Assembly (NCBI GenBank): GCA_021030905.1
Contig: JAGFMI010000005.1
Location: forward strand, 1,798,001 to 1,862,000
Source of the DNA: Pyrenula massariospora
Lineage: Eukaryota; Ascomycota; Eurotiomycetes; Pyrenulales; Pyrenulaceae
Length of the DNA: 64,000 bases
Direction: 5' to 3'
The notes below the pieces were generated by a model, which did no database searches, had not been told where the DNA came from, and was given only the letters and a program-made list of their open reading frames with translations. Within the stretch, counting starts at the first letter, position 1. Each line of letters opens with the position of its first letter. A program made the translations under genes and the position numbers. This document shows positions 33,477 through 43,544 of the stretch, in pieces.

Positions 33477-34221
33477 TCTGATCTGAGGTATCGCTGAGCG
33501 CAGAGGACCTTCAACACCGCGTCCCACGGACCATTTTGCATCTCGGCTGCTTCAAAGACATGGTATGCGCAACACCTAGGCTAGAACCGCAAATAGACCG
33601 CTCGTCCGTAACTAGCAAAGGATCCGGATCCAGCAAGAAGCGCCTACCCCTCGGACAGCAGTGTTCCATTACAGATGGGCTAGCATTTCTAGTGAGGATC
33701 TCACCTCAACAACGCATCTCGCAGGTCTTTTTTGGCGCTCTTGATAGTGAGAGCAGAAGTTGTCGGGGAGGTTGGGTTGGCGAGGTCAAGACTCTGGTCA
33801 AATTGGTGTCTACTCGGCTTGCCCGTAAAGGCGGGCTCGCGAGGCAATTGTGTCCTGGGCTGTTCTACCAGGGGTCAGCCCGCTGGGTTTGGTCTTAGTT
33901 TGGATAGATATGTCGGTATAGGATTAGGCTCAATAGGGTAAGGTAGTACTCTTGTGAGGCAAGGACAGCAGAGTGGTTAGGTTGGCGAGGTTGACTGCGA
34001 AGGAGAAGTCTGCAGTCATTGGGCTGGGTCTCGAGGGTTTATGTGTAAGCGTTAGATACACGAATACTATGAACTTTGAATGCCATGTCGCATGCTCCTA
34101 TAGTGCCCCGAACTCCATCATGACATTGCGGTTTCTTTTGTTGTAAACGAGCTATGAATCTGGCGGCTATTGCAATCTAATACTTTATATATTGATTTTG
34201 AGGTCTGCTCCATGTCAATCA
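33477..34221. other. Intergenic region, no supported gene
   Basis: The sequence contains two copies of a GGTTGGCGAGGT-type segment near 33773 and 33977 but no convincing frame. Confidence 0.45.
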
Positions 34222-34383
34222 GCTTCTATGGCTCAGTTGGTAGAGCGCGGCGTAAGTTCAGTCTATACCCTCGCCATCCTTTCCGCGCATTAATACCGGC
34301 ACAGACTCGTATTAACATTGGTGCAGACTAGTACCTCAGAAAAGACGATGCCGAGGTCATGAGTTCAAATCTCATTGGAAGCA
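34222..34383 (+). tRNA. tRNA-Thr(AGU)-like gene with about 90-nt insert, probably defective
   Basis: Acceptor strands GCTTCTA (34222-34228) and TGGAAGC (34376-34382) pair, with A as discriminator. The D arm is GCTCAGTTGGTAGAGC (34231-34246), a perfect internal A box. The anticodon stem is CGGCG (34248-34252) with TGCCG (34349-34353), variable loop AGGTC, and a T arm ATGAG-TTCAAAT-CTCAT (34359-34375), a good B box. The body closely resembles yeast tRNA-Thr(AGU). Between the anticodon stem strands lie 96 nt instead of a 7-nt loop. The loop should read CTAGTAA after CGGCA, but here CGGC is followed by GTAAG, as if ACTA were lost. A CTAGTA occurs later, at 34328-34333. It may be an intron-bearing tRNA with a damaged anticodon loop. 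Confidence 0.65.
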
Positions 34384-35094
34384 AAACTATTAAGGATGGC
34401 ATACATCTAAATTTTTGCCTTCGATGTTTAGCCCTACCGTCTCGTTCCTCTTATACTTTGGTTCTTTGTCGTCTTGTTCTTGTGGCATTTCTAAAGGCAG
34501 GCTGTTATGAAGAAAGTTTGCCGGGCCGAGCATGACAATTCCTCCGCAAGCTTCTCACGCTTTTCTGCCCCTTGTTTTGCGGCTATTCCGCATTGAAAGT
34601 TTAGGTCACTTGATTTATACCGCTCTACAGCTGAGATATTGATTTATCTCCTTTCCAACCAGTGAGGAAACATAAATCGTCGCAAGAAAGCCACCACGAC
34701 TAAGTAGTAACGTCTGGCGCCGCTTTTGACGGCCGTTGCACGCCTCGGTCGCGCCAAATGGCGGGGGCTAAGACCGGCGCAGCGCTCGATTTTCAGCATC
34801 GAAGGTCGAGACATTATAGAGGACGGTGTGTTGGTTGAAGCCTTAAATGCTCTACTATGTTTACGTATCGCTTTGCAGGTGGTGAGTACTGAAGCTAAAG
34901 CGCTGTTCAATATGGGAATGTGCATGCTCTCCGTAAGTGATAAATTAGATTAGCGATTAATAGCTATTGATCTAGGATAGATACTCGTGAGTCCGCGGCA
35001 AAGCTTTTCTCTACCATAGACCTACACCTTCTGTTCCGCACATCAGGCGCCGGCCTCTCTACACATCCAATAGCCCACGAACAGCCCACGCAAT
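34384..35094. other. Intergenic region, no supported gene
   Basis: 0.7 kb between the tRNA-like gene and the But2-like gene. Short overlapping frames at 34644-34953 are not recognisable. Confidence 0.45.
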
Positions 35095-35736
35095 TCAACA
35101 ATTGAAAACAATCGAAAACCCCAACGGCTGCAACCCCTGCTTCCCGCCCAAGGTATTATAGAACTGCACACTTCCCCCACCCTGCTGCCAATCACTATAC
35201 TCGAACAAAAAGCTCAAGCTCTCACCACACGTCCCACTCCACAGCGTCGTCTTAAACCCCGGATCCCCATTCTCCCTCGTCGTCGGAAACCGCACCGTCG
35301 ACACAAACTCCTCCCTCGCCGGCGGGTTATCCCACGTGCTGGTCCCCAGCGGATCCGGCGCGACGGTCCACACGTCCGCCTGGACCGCGGTCCCGATCGC
35401 GAACGGGATGCCCGGGTATGAGTAGGGCGGGTACTGCCAGACGAGCTGGCAGCCGGTGGCGCCGGGGGGGATGTAGGCGAAGGAGACGACGGAGGTGTAT
35501 TCGTTGGCGTTGGTGCCCGGGCCGGTGTCGCCGCGGGCCAGGTTGAAGATTTGGCCGTCGTGTGGGTTGGTTGGGTCGCCTTTTTCGAGGATGTCGATGG
35601 TGTTGGGGCCGAGGGTGGAGCAGGCGCGGGGGGAGAGGAGGGCGTGGGAGGCTGGTTCGAGGGGGGCGGGCGAGGGATGGGCGGAGGTTAGGTATGGGAA
35701 CAAGGGGAGGAGAAGGGAGGTAGTTGTGACGCGCAT
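35095..35736 (-). CDS. Secreted But2-like domain protein
   Basis: One exon, 213 residues from the ATG at 35736; the open frame extends upstream to 35892 but the downstream Met begins a clean signal peptide (MRVTTTSLLLPLFPYLTSAH). After the cleavage region comes LLSPRACSTLGPNTIDILE, then a beta-rich domain with SFAYIPPGATGCQLVWQYPP, STWDNPPAREEF, GTCGESLSFLFEY and a terminal FSIVFNC. This is the pattern of the fungal 'Ubiquitin 3 binding protein But2 C-terminal' family. Cysteines near the start, the middle and the last residue probably form disulfides. In most ascomycetes these proteins are secreted or wall-associated and of unknown function; the ubiquitin link comes from the fission yeast namesake only. 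The coding region is very GC- and C-rich compared with its flanks. Confidence 0.8.
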   Translation of the reverse strand: MRVTTTSLLLPLFPYLTSAHPSPAPLEPASHALLSPRACSTLGPNTIDILEKGDPTNPHDGQIFNLARGDTGPGTNANEYTSVVSFAYIPPGATGCQLVWQYPPYSYPGIPFAIGTAVQADVWTVAPDPLGTSTWDNPPAREEFVSTVRFPTTRENGDPGFKTTLWSGTCGESLSFLFEYSDWQQGGGSVQFYNTLGGKQGLQPLGFSIVFNC

Positions 35737-36932
35737 TGTGGGCTCTTGTTGAAAGCAGTTCAGGCGCGATCCCCAAGTGATTGTGGTGGGGAACTCAAAC
35801 GAAGTAGACAGAAAAGAGCAGGGAGGAAGGAGTGCAATAAAAATACATCCGGCGACAACATACCTCTCCTTATTTATAAAACCAAATAGCACTGGTCGTA
35901 GGATCTTTTAAATTAAGCATTATAAATAAATAAACAAAAAGTCAGGAACATACCGAATCATAAGCCCCTGGCTCTCGTGGCTCTCCGCCGTCGTATTCTA
36001 ACGTGCGGAGCGTGAAAGCGAATACGAACTTGTGGCGCCCACCGAGCGGCACGGGGGCGGGACCGGTCAAACAACTTTCCTGCGGATCATTGCAATACCG
36101 TGAAGCTGCTAAGACGTCGGACTTCCATACCTGCTATAATAATGACAGGGAGAAGGTGAGCCTCGTATGTTATGGCAAACACAATCGTTGATTGCTCCGG
36201 TGTCCATACCGTCTGCTTAATGCAATATAAAACAAAGCATCAATAGGACACTAGCAAGCGGGAGTTCCGTGGCCGCCATCAAATTCGTGCACGCGACAAC
36301 TGCGTTTCCACTCCATGCTTAGAGCAAGGAGATTCTCTCTCTTGATCCTTATAGCGGTAGATGTGAAGTCTATAGAAAGGCCTTGATTACTAGGAATGGC
36401 CTTTTCTCTTCCGCCGCTCAAATAAATAGGCGACGATTCATGAGCATCGAATGCGATTGTCGCGGCGATCGGTGTCGATGTACCATACCAACCTAAAGGA
36501 ATTAAGGTGAGCTATTTCCCCGGTGGCGGGATGTCAGGCGGATCTCTGAAGGATTTCTAGAGCTACCAGGTAAGACGCCACGGAAGACGGCAGGCTGCCA
36601 GATAGTAGACTCTAGGGGCAGGCGCCGAACATATGGAAATAGCCAGCTTCATGTCACGAGGGCAGCACTGGATCTGTATGGTTCGTGACAGCGACCATCA
36701 TGGAAACGTATGTACATCAGCTAAGGCTAACGTCGATCTGGCTTATTTAGGTCCATCCTTTTGTCTCTTTTCCTAGCCCATTCATAAGAAAAATAGAAAT
36801 CCTTGCGAGGAGGCTGTCAGACTGGAAATTTCTGACTAAGTAACACTTTGACCACTTCGTAACGCTTTGATCAATCGCCTTGAGACTTCGGGAACATCGC
36901 CCTAAAATGATACGCATCGCGGCTCCTTAGTG
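35737..36932. other. Intergenic region, no supported gene
   Basis: 1.2 kb containing the But2-like promoter (AT-rich near 35890-35940) and the 3' flank of the DUF899 gene. No gene is seen. Confidence 0.5.
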
Positions 36933-37718
36933 CTAGTGGTGCTCAGTCGCGGAGGGGGTAGTGGAGCCAAGGTCGTCGTCATGTCCTGCTGCGAGCCGCG
37001 CCCACTGTGGCGTCGGCCGCCCGATGACCCCCCGTTGGCTCTTCGAGATCTGCCCGTTTTCGGCCCGGAACTGCTCACCGGTGGTCTTGTACGGCTTCGG
37101 CCAGCCCTCCGGTGAGTCCTCCCAGCGCTCCTTGCGGCCGTAGACGGTCATGTCCAACATCCCGTAGCTACCTGTCATCGGCTCGCACCCACGGCTGGTG
37201 TTCCAGTATGTCTCGAATACGCGATTGCCGTCACGCAGGTAGCAGGCCTTCATCCCAAAGCCGTGATAGTCCTGCAAAGCAAGACGGCTGTATGACTCCT
37301 CGGGCACGGAGTACCACGGCATGTCCCAGCCCATGAACTCGCGGTAGCGGTTGCTCTCGTCATATGGGCCCTGGCAGAAGCAGGCGAATGTGACGTCGCG
37401 CGAGTGGAGGTACGACAATTCCTGCGCGTGGCCTGTGAAGAACGTGCAGCCTTCGCACTGGTCGGCGGCGGAGGAACCCGTGTGCCACATATGGTACGAG
37501 GCGAACAGCTGGGTACGGCCTTCGAACACGTCGAGCAGCGACACGGTGCCTTTCGCTCCAACCAGGGGCGTCATAGGGTCGACCTCGACCATTGGGAGCC
37601 GGCGGCGGGAGGCAGCGATTGCATCGCCCTCACGCGTGTGCGCCTTCTCTCGGATGCGGAGTTCGTCGAGTTGCTTCTGCCAGGTCTCGCGGTCAACTGT
37701 GGGGGGTTTCGCCGTCAT
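36933..37718 (-). CDS. DUF899 thioredoxin-like protein, bacterial type
   Basis: One exon, 261 residues. It starts PPTVDRETWQKQLDELRIRE and contains EGDAIAASRRRLPMVEVD, TQLFASYHMWH, DQCEGCTFFTGHAQELSYLH and RDVTFACFCQGP, then FMGWDMPWYSVPEESYS. This is the DUF899 family, which has a thioredoxin-like fold with a CxxC-type site; here CEGC is visible. These proteins are common in actinobacteria and proteobacteria and patchy in fungi. Function is unknown; redox or stress roles are guesses. The intronless, GC-rich coding and bacterial family suggest horizontal transfer. It is divergent from the amidohydrolase at 38428 across a 709-bp spacer, so the two may share a promoter region. Confidence 0.85.
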   Translation of the reverse strand: MTAKPPTVDRETWQKQLDELRIREKAHTREGDAIAASRRRLPMVEVDPMTPLVGAKGTVSLLDVFEGRTQLFASYHMWHTGSSAADQCEGCTFFTGHAQELSYLHSRDVTFACFCQGPYDESNRYREFMGWDMPWYSVPEESYSRLALQDYHGFGMKACYLRDGNRVFETYWNTSRGCEPMTGSYGMLDMTVYGRKERWEDSPEGWPKPYKTTGEQFRAENGQISKSQRGVIGRPTPQWARLAAGHDDDLGSTTPSATEHH

Positions 37719-38427
37719 AGTGATCTTTCTGGAGGATGAATCGATGGGAGATAATTGTCTATTCGATCAAAGTATCGAGGGCGGGATAATTGGCATCTTT
37801 TATGCCAATTGACTTGAGAAGCGGGTTGAGTTAGAAAAGGCTTAGATAAGAGTAGCGTAGGCTGCCGGCCGCTGCCTGGTCCTAGCGTAGGCTCCAACCC
37901 AGTAGCGCGATGTGTCCATTATCCGCTCCCTCGGGTGGCTTGAAGTAGTTCGAACCTTGCCTGTAGTGAGGAAGCTTTGAGAGTTCATAGGTTGGGCGGG
38001 TCGGCAGGTTGGGATCGGGAATGGTGCTGAGGGAGAAATCGAGAACTGCGCAAAACCAAGAGACATGCCAGGGAGCGCCAAGCTTTTTGTCGCGCCTACG
38101 GTGGGATGCGGGGAAGGCAGCGTGAGCGGAGAGGGATCTAGTTCTCTTTATGCCGTCATTGCGAACGATCCTCCAAATCGTCCTTGGTCGGCTCGCCATT
38201 GCGGCAGAAGAAATAGGAAACGCTATGTCAGGTACCGGTAGGTTTGATATTTTTTCAAAGACTCGTTCGTTTTACTCTTTTCGCTATGCTTTGCTCTCAT
38301 TTTGTTGCAACTGCCCTCTCCCCAGCTTCTCTAGACTTATCACTCTCATTGCCCGTGAAAGATTTTCTAGATCTTTCTGTTCCATTCTTATTCTAATTGG
38401 CTATTCAATTCCCACCTCTCTTCCACC
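37719..38427. promoter_or_regulatory. Divergent promoter region between DUF899 gene and decarboxylase gene
   Basis: 709 bp between two start codons. An inverted pair GGCATCTTTTATGCC sits at 37791-37805. The CT-rich sequence at 38290-38410 resembles a fungal pyrimidine-rich core promoter for the plus-strand gene. Confidence 0.4.
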
Positions 38428-39617
38428 ATGCTCCACAAGATAGCCCTCGAAGAAGCCTGGTCAATCCCCGAATCCCTGAAAGCCTACGACCCAGGCACCC
38501 TCGCACCAAAAGGCGTCATCGGCGGAGACCTCCTCGCCAATCTCCAAGATGTCCATGGCACGCGCCTTCAGCAAATGGACGAAAACGGCATCGACATGAT
38601 GGTCCTTTCACTTTCCTCCCCCGGCGCTCAGGGCGTTACGGACCCCGCTGCAGCTGAGAAACTTGCCTCGCTCGCGAACGACAAGTTGGAAGAGGAGGTC
38701 TTGAAAGCCCCGGCGCGGTTTTCTGGCTTCGTGGCAGTGAGCATGCATAATCCCTTGCAAGCGGCCGGCGAGCTGGAGCGCTGCTTCAAGCAGAAGAAAG
38801 GCTTTGTTGGGGTGATGCTGAATGACTTCCAGAGCAGCGGTTCGGATGGGAACAAAATGCTTTTCTACGATCAACCAGAATACGACGCATTTTGGAAAGC
38901 TGCGGAGGAGTTGGGGGCGCCGGTGTATATTCATCCGAGAGCCGCAACGCAATTAATACACGAGCAGATGTGGAAAGATCGGCCATGGTTGGAGTTTTCA
39001 GCATTAGGTTATGCGAATAGGGTCAATATGCATTTACTTGGCATCATCACTGCAGGAGTTTTGGATCGGTTCCCGAAGCTTAAGCTCGTTGTGGGGCATA
39101 TTGGGGAGCACATGTAGGTGTGCCAAGGCACAGTCACGGTACGCATCTACTAACAGGACTTTGATATAGACCGTACGATCTTTATCGAATTGACCACAAA
39201 CTCAACCGTGCCCGCTTTGCGAAGATGCCGATGCGCAAAGACCGTCTGATACGATCTTATTTTGGCACTCAGGTCTTCATTACAACTTCAGGACACTTTT
39301 CAACCGCAGCATTGATATGCGCGTTGACTGAAATCGGATCTGATTCGATAATGTTTAGCATTGACTATCCATTCGAGAGCATTCCAAACGGATCCGTATG
39401 GTGGGACGAACACGTGAAAGAAGTTATCCATGCCAGGGAATTAGTCAAGATGGGGAGGAACAACGCGCTAGAGATTTTTCCTAGGCTGAAGGATGGACCT
39501 CATGATTTGAAGGTAATGGATTCAGTGCAGTGTGAGGTTGGAGGGCTAAAGGATCCTGGGGAGGTTGAGTTCGGGCTGTATAATAAGGATTGGGATAAGA
39601 GAATAAAGAAGCAGTGA
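38428..39617 (+). CDS. Amidohydrolase-superfamily decarboxylase (2,3-dihydroxybenzoate type)
   Basis: Exons 38428-39113 and 39170-39617 give 377 residues. The 56-bp intron joins to restore GHIGEHIPYDLYRIDHKL. It is close in layout to Aspergillus 2,3-dihydroxybenzoate decarboxylase and to gamma-resorcylate and salicylate decarboxylases. Candidate metal and catalytic residues are the Glu of IALEEAWS, the His of VYIHPRAA, the His residues of VGHIGEH and the Asp of FSIDYPFES. The fold is a metal-dependent TIM barrel removing CO2 from ortho-hydroxybenzoates, reversible in vitro. After NALEIFPRL the frame adds about 40 residues that are not typical, so the 3' end may be extended or a last intron missed. 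Nearby SDR and dienelactone-hydrolase-like genes fit aromatic catabolism. Confidence 0.9.
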
Positions 39618-39882
39618 GTGAAGTTGTCTCGGTGTTAGATTATATATCGCAACAAGGCAGTGAACCCTCGACCTTTCCCGCCCGCAGCCTACCCTTGCTA
39701 GGAGGTGGCTGATGACCGCCAAAAATGGCTAGCCCGTCAGAAGATTCAGGGGTGGCCCATTTGAAAGACTGCGTTTCCATTCCTTAACATTGTGAACATG
39801 GTGAGAGAAACAACGATTGTATCCAAACACTCCCAGCATCTTAGTACGCTTCCCAGTAGCCACGCCGTAATGCTGATCATTC

Positions 39883-40133
39883 TTAAAGATCAGTCTTCAC
39901 TGGTGCCACTTTCCCCTCGCCTGCCTTTGGAGGATATTCCACCCCATCAACCATCTTTCTCGGAACGCATGTGCACCATTCGGACTCGTCAATCGAGCTC
40001 ATGACACCGGGTATGTGCATGCCGCAGCCCCACCACGTGAGTTTGTCTTGTTCATTGTCAGTATATTTTAGCTCACAAATGGTGGGCTGGGAAAATGCGT
40101 ACTGCAAATCTCGCAGGTTTGTTTACGGCACAT
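39883..40133 (-). CDS. Small Cys-rich protein, 64 residues
   Basis: Two exons, 40133-40103 and 40046-39883, with a 56-bp intron (donor GTACGC, branch-like TACTGAC, acceptor ACAAG). The first exon encodes only MCRKQTCEIC plus one base. The join gives TCEICNKLTWWGCGMHIPGV, then SEWCTCVPR and EYPPKAG. The spacing Cys-x2-Cys, TWWGCG-x-HI and Cys-x-Cys matches a small fungal protein family I recall only as hypothetical, and the paired cysteines plus His suggest metal binding. It lies on the opposite strand between the decarboxylase and the SDR. It is easy to miss because exon 1 is 31 nt. Function unknown. Confidence 0.65.
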
Positions 40134-40722
40134 TTTCCGTGCTATTGTTGCAGTTCTTTAAGTGTGTGTAGATTCGTATCTCTTTTAGACGGCAGCACTA
40201 GCGAAGAAGCCTTGAAGAATGATCTGTTGAACGAGAGAGCGAGTTTTCTCTTGCTTCAAGATCCCGAAGGAATGCCCGACGAGCCCGGAAAGGCCGGAGG
40301 AGATCCGCAGCTCTCCGAGTCCCCGAGTATCAGAAAGCACTTTGATCACTACCTTATATCACCGTTCAACAACCGCTAATACTTGCGGCCAATAGACAGG
40401 GATACTGCGCCAATGTTTCTGCGTCAACATTCGCCTCAAAGTTGCCCGAGAAATCCCGTGTCCCTGCCGTCCCGCCAGTTCCTCGAGCATGGTCTCCCCC
40501 GCATCCTAATGGAGTAAACAGCTGTCAAGCCCCTCAATCTGCAAGTGATGCCACTACAATGCCTGGCCCAATTAGAATCATGATGCATGACATAGGGCAC
40601 TCCGCATCCTTGAACAACCATAGATGTGAGATACATTTGGATCGGGACAGTCTGGGCACAACTTTCTCTGCCTGGAATGAAGTTGTAAGAGTACTGCAGG
40701 GCATGAGAGCTTCCTACGCAAG
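40134..40722. other. Intergenic region, no supported gene
   Basis: 589 bp between the divergent small Cys-rich gene and the SDR gene. A frame at 40200-40379 (EEALKNDLLNERASFLLLQD) looks protein-like but has no partner exon. Confidence 0.4.
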
Positions 40723-41616
40723 ATGAAGCGAACCGCAATCGTAACAGGGTCTAGCCGCGGAATGTAAGTACTTTCAATATCTGAAATCCTCTAAACATCC
40801 GAATCACACATACATCCAATACAAACACTGATCTAACAAACTCTCAATAGCGGCGAAGCCATCGCCCGCCGCCTCGCCGCCTCCGACTACGCCGTCTGCA
40901 TCAACGACATCCCCGCCAATGCCCCCGGCGTCCACGCCCTAGTCAAAGACCTCAACGACAAACACGGCCCCGGCACCGCCGCCGCCGCCATCGCCGACGT
41001 CTCCCGCGCCTCAGAAGTCCAGACCATGATCGAGCAGAGCGTGGCGCGCCTCGGCCCGCTCACCGTCATGGTCGCCAACGCGGGCGTCGCGCACGTCAAG
41101 CCCATCCTCGAGTCCACCGAGGACGACGTGCGGCAGCTCTTCGACGTCAACTTCATGGGCGTCTGGCACTGCTATCAATTAGCTGCGAAGCAGATGATCA
41201 AGCAAGGGCCCGTGCCGGAGGGGAGCACGGGGTACAAGATCCTGGGTGCGGCGAGTATTGTGGCGTTCAAGCCGTTCAAGTTGCTGTCGCATTATAGTGC
41301 GAGCAAGTGGGCGGTGAGGGGGTTGACGCAGGTGTTTGCCATGGAGATGGCGGAGCATAAGATCGCGGTGAATGCGTATGCGCCCGGGATTGTGGGGACG
41401 GCGATGTGGGTGGAGATTGATCGGAAGCTGGGGCTTTTGGAGGGGAGGGGGGAAGGGGAGAGCGTGAAGAAGTATAGTCAAGAGTTGACAGCGATGAGGC
41501 GGGTTAGTGTGCCGGATGATGTTGCAAAGGTCGTTGGGGGGTTTCTTTGTGGGCCGGATAGCGAGTTTGTGACGGGACAGACCATTGTGGTGGATGGTGG
41601 AATTGTATTTACATAG
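40723..41616 (+). CDS. Short-chain dehydrogenase/reductase (acetoin/diacetyl reductase-like)
   Basis: Exons 40723-40763 and 40851-41616 give 268 residues; the 87-bp intron splits the cofactor loop. The join reads TAIVTGSSRGIGEAIARRLA, the classical TGxxxGxG motif. NAG follows (MVANAGVAHVKPI), then NFMGVWHCYQLA, the catalytic region AASIVAFKPFKLLSHYSASKWA with Tyr and Lys in YSASK, NAYAPGIVGT and the C-terminal GQTIVVDGG. The active-site Ser is the one in AASIVAF. It is a classical SDR using NAD(H) or NADP(H); the nearest layout is the acetoin/diacetyl reductase or butanediol dehydrogenase group, but substrate assignment within SDRs is unreliable. Exon 2 switches from C-ending to G-ending codons about halfway through. 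Confidence 0.9.
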
Positions 41617-41870
41617 CAATACGCCTAGATAGGTTTGATCTATTCGTCGAATTCGGATAGCCGGTAGCCCCGTTGCCTACCTAGGCAATCTTGGTTGGGA
41701 AACCATCGCTGTGGTCTATCTCACTTCACAAGCCGAAACGGCGAACCCCGCCTACGTCACCGACTATCAATCCCTAAGACCATTATCACAGACTATCGCT
41801 TAAATTTCCCAACCTACCAATTGACCGTCTTAACGCACTTCTAATCTTGCTAGAATCCCTCTCATCCAAC

Positions 41871-43283
41871 ATGACCAAAATCAACGTCGTATACAAGCCC
41901 ACGAACTCCGCCGGCCTCGAAGAGCACGTCACGCGATCCGCGCCGACGGGCGGTTCCTTTCTCTGGGAGAAAGCTCCACGGAGGCTGGTGCTCACATCTG
42001 ATGCTTCCATTGACGGTACGTCTAGCTCTCATAGGTAGCTATTTACCTTATTTAGACGAAGATTTTGGAGAGATGTAATATGCGTAATATATTGATATTG
42101 TGAACTCAGATTTCGATGTTCAGACGGTGGAACATTTTAAGGTTCGGCGGATGGAGAAGCTGTGTGGAGACGGTTATTGACCGGGCGAAATAGGAGGAAG
42201 GATTCAATGTGATGTGCATTTCATCACAGGGGGATCCGAAAGTGTATCAGCGGAAGATCTCGAGTTTGGGGGATGAGCTAGGGCTCGGAGAGAAGTATGC
42301 TATCGTTGGTATGTACGTGAGGTATCGCTCACTCCTTCCTTCTCTTCGACCCCGATCTGCGGAATATCTACCTTAAACCGCGATGAAGGCTTATTGATGA
42401 CGATCCCAAAGCGTACGATCAAGCCGCCGCCGTCTGCCTCGAAATCTGCACAAAGCCCATGCCCCACCTCGCCGCCCTGATAGCATACTACCCCACCACC
42501 CTGCCTGCCCCGACCGCCAGCTTCCCCCCATCCCTCTTCATCCAAATCCACCTCGCCGCCTCCCAACCCTCCTCCCAAAACCTCCCCTGCCACCTCTACC
42601 CGGACGCCGCGCCCGGCTTCGCCTCACCCAACCACCCCGCCCACTCCAAGGTAAGCACCCGCATCGCCTGGTCGCGCGCCCTCGCCCTCCTCCGCCGCGC
42701 CTTCGCCCTCCACCCCGACCTCGAAGCCATCTGGGACCACCACACCGCGCTCGAGTTCGCCGAGAAGGACGCCGACGCCACCATGGCCACGATGGTCCCG
42801 GAGCCGTACGTCAACCACGTGCCCACCATGACCGGCGGCATCGGCCACAAGGACCTGCGGAGGTTTTATAAAGATTTTTTTATTCCTGGGAATCCGGAGA
42901 GTATGCGGATCACGCTGTTGAGCCGGACGGTGGGGGCGGATCGGGTGGTGGATGAGATGCTGTGCGCGTTTGAGCATACGCAAGAGGTGCCGTGGATGTT
43001 GCCCGGGGTGCCGGCGACGGGGAGAAGGGTGGAGGTTGTGCTTGTGGGCGTGATTTGTATAAGGGGGGAGAAGTTGTATCATGAGCATCTTCATTGGGAC
43101 CAGGCGAGTGTGTTGGTGCAGGTTGGGTTGTTAGATCCGAATCTGATACCTGCTGGTTTTAGGACGGTGGATGAGAAGAGGAGGGAGGAGGTGAAGAGAT
43201 TGCCGGTTGTTGGGGCGGAGGGGGCGAGGAAGGTTGTGGATGAGGAGGGGGAGGAGAGTAATAAGCTGATACCAGGTTGGTAG
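41871..43283 (+). pseudogene. Dienelactone-hydrolase-like protein with SnoaL-like C-terminus, disrupted
   Basis: Exon 1 starts at 41871 (MTKINVVYKP, GGSFLWEKAPRRLVLTSDAS). After an intron ending at 42109 the frame gives DFDVQTVEHFKVRRMEKLCG and then stops at 42178-42180. The next conserved stretch, TVIDRAK-stop-EEGFNVMCIS and LGDELGLGEKYAIVGMYV, is in another frame and carries TAG at 42191-42193. A second intron near 42320-42390 leads to a long intact frame to 43283 with HLAALIAYYPTTLPAPTASF and an NTF2/SnoaL-like domain (ALEFAEKDADATMATMV, YKDFFIPGNPESM). Fungal homologues, as I recall them, carry about a dozen more residues at the break. Carboxymethylenebutenolidase-type enzymes hydrolyse dienelactones in aromatic breakdown. 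The C-terminal half remains open. An assembly error or an unrecognised intron are alternatives. Confidence 0.6.
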
Positions 43284-43544
43284 ACGAGTTAATTTCGCTT
43301 TGTAGTTCAGTCAGATTTTCATCGGATTAAGCAGTGTAGGTTTCGTTAAAATTTCAGATCTTCGACAGTGGCCTAGGATGATATTCCGATTTGTTTAGTG
43401 ACATGTTGTCATATCGGGTCAGTAGATGGTGGGTTTTCGCGGCCCTATTGGCATCCACTTCCATTTGTTCATATTAGCGAAGGCACGCCAACATTTGCGC
43501 TTATTGAAGTCTCAGTAAGTGCTTTTGACCTCGTTCCGAACCAT

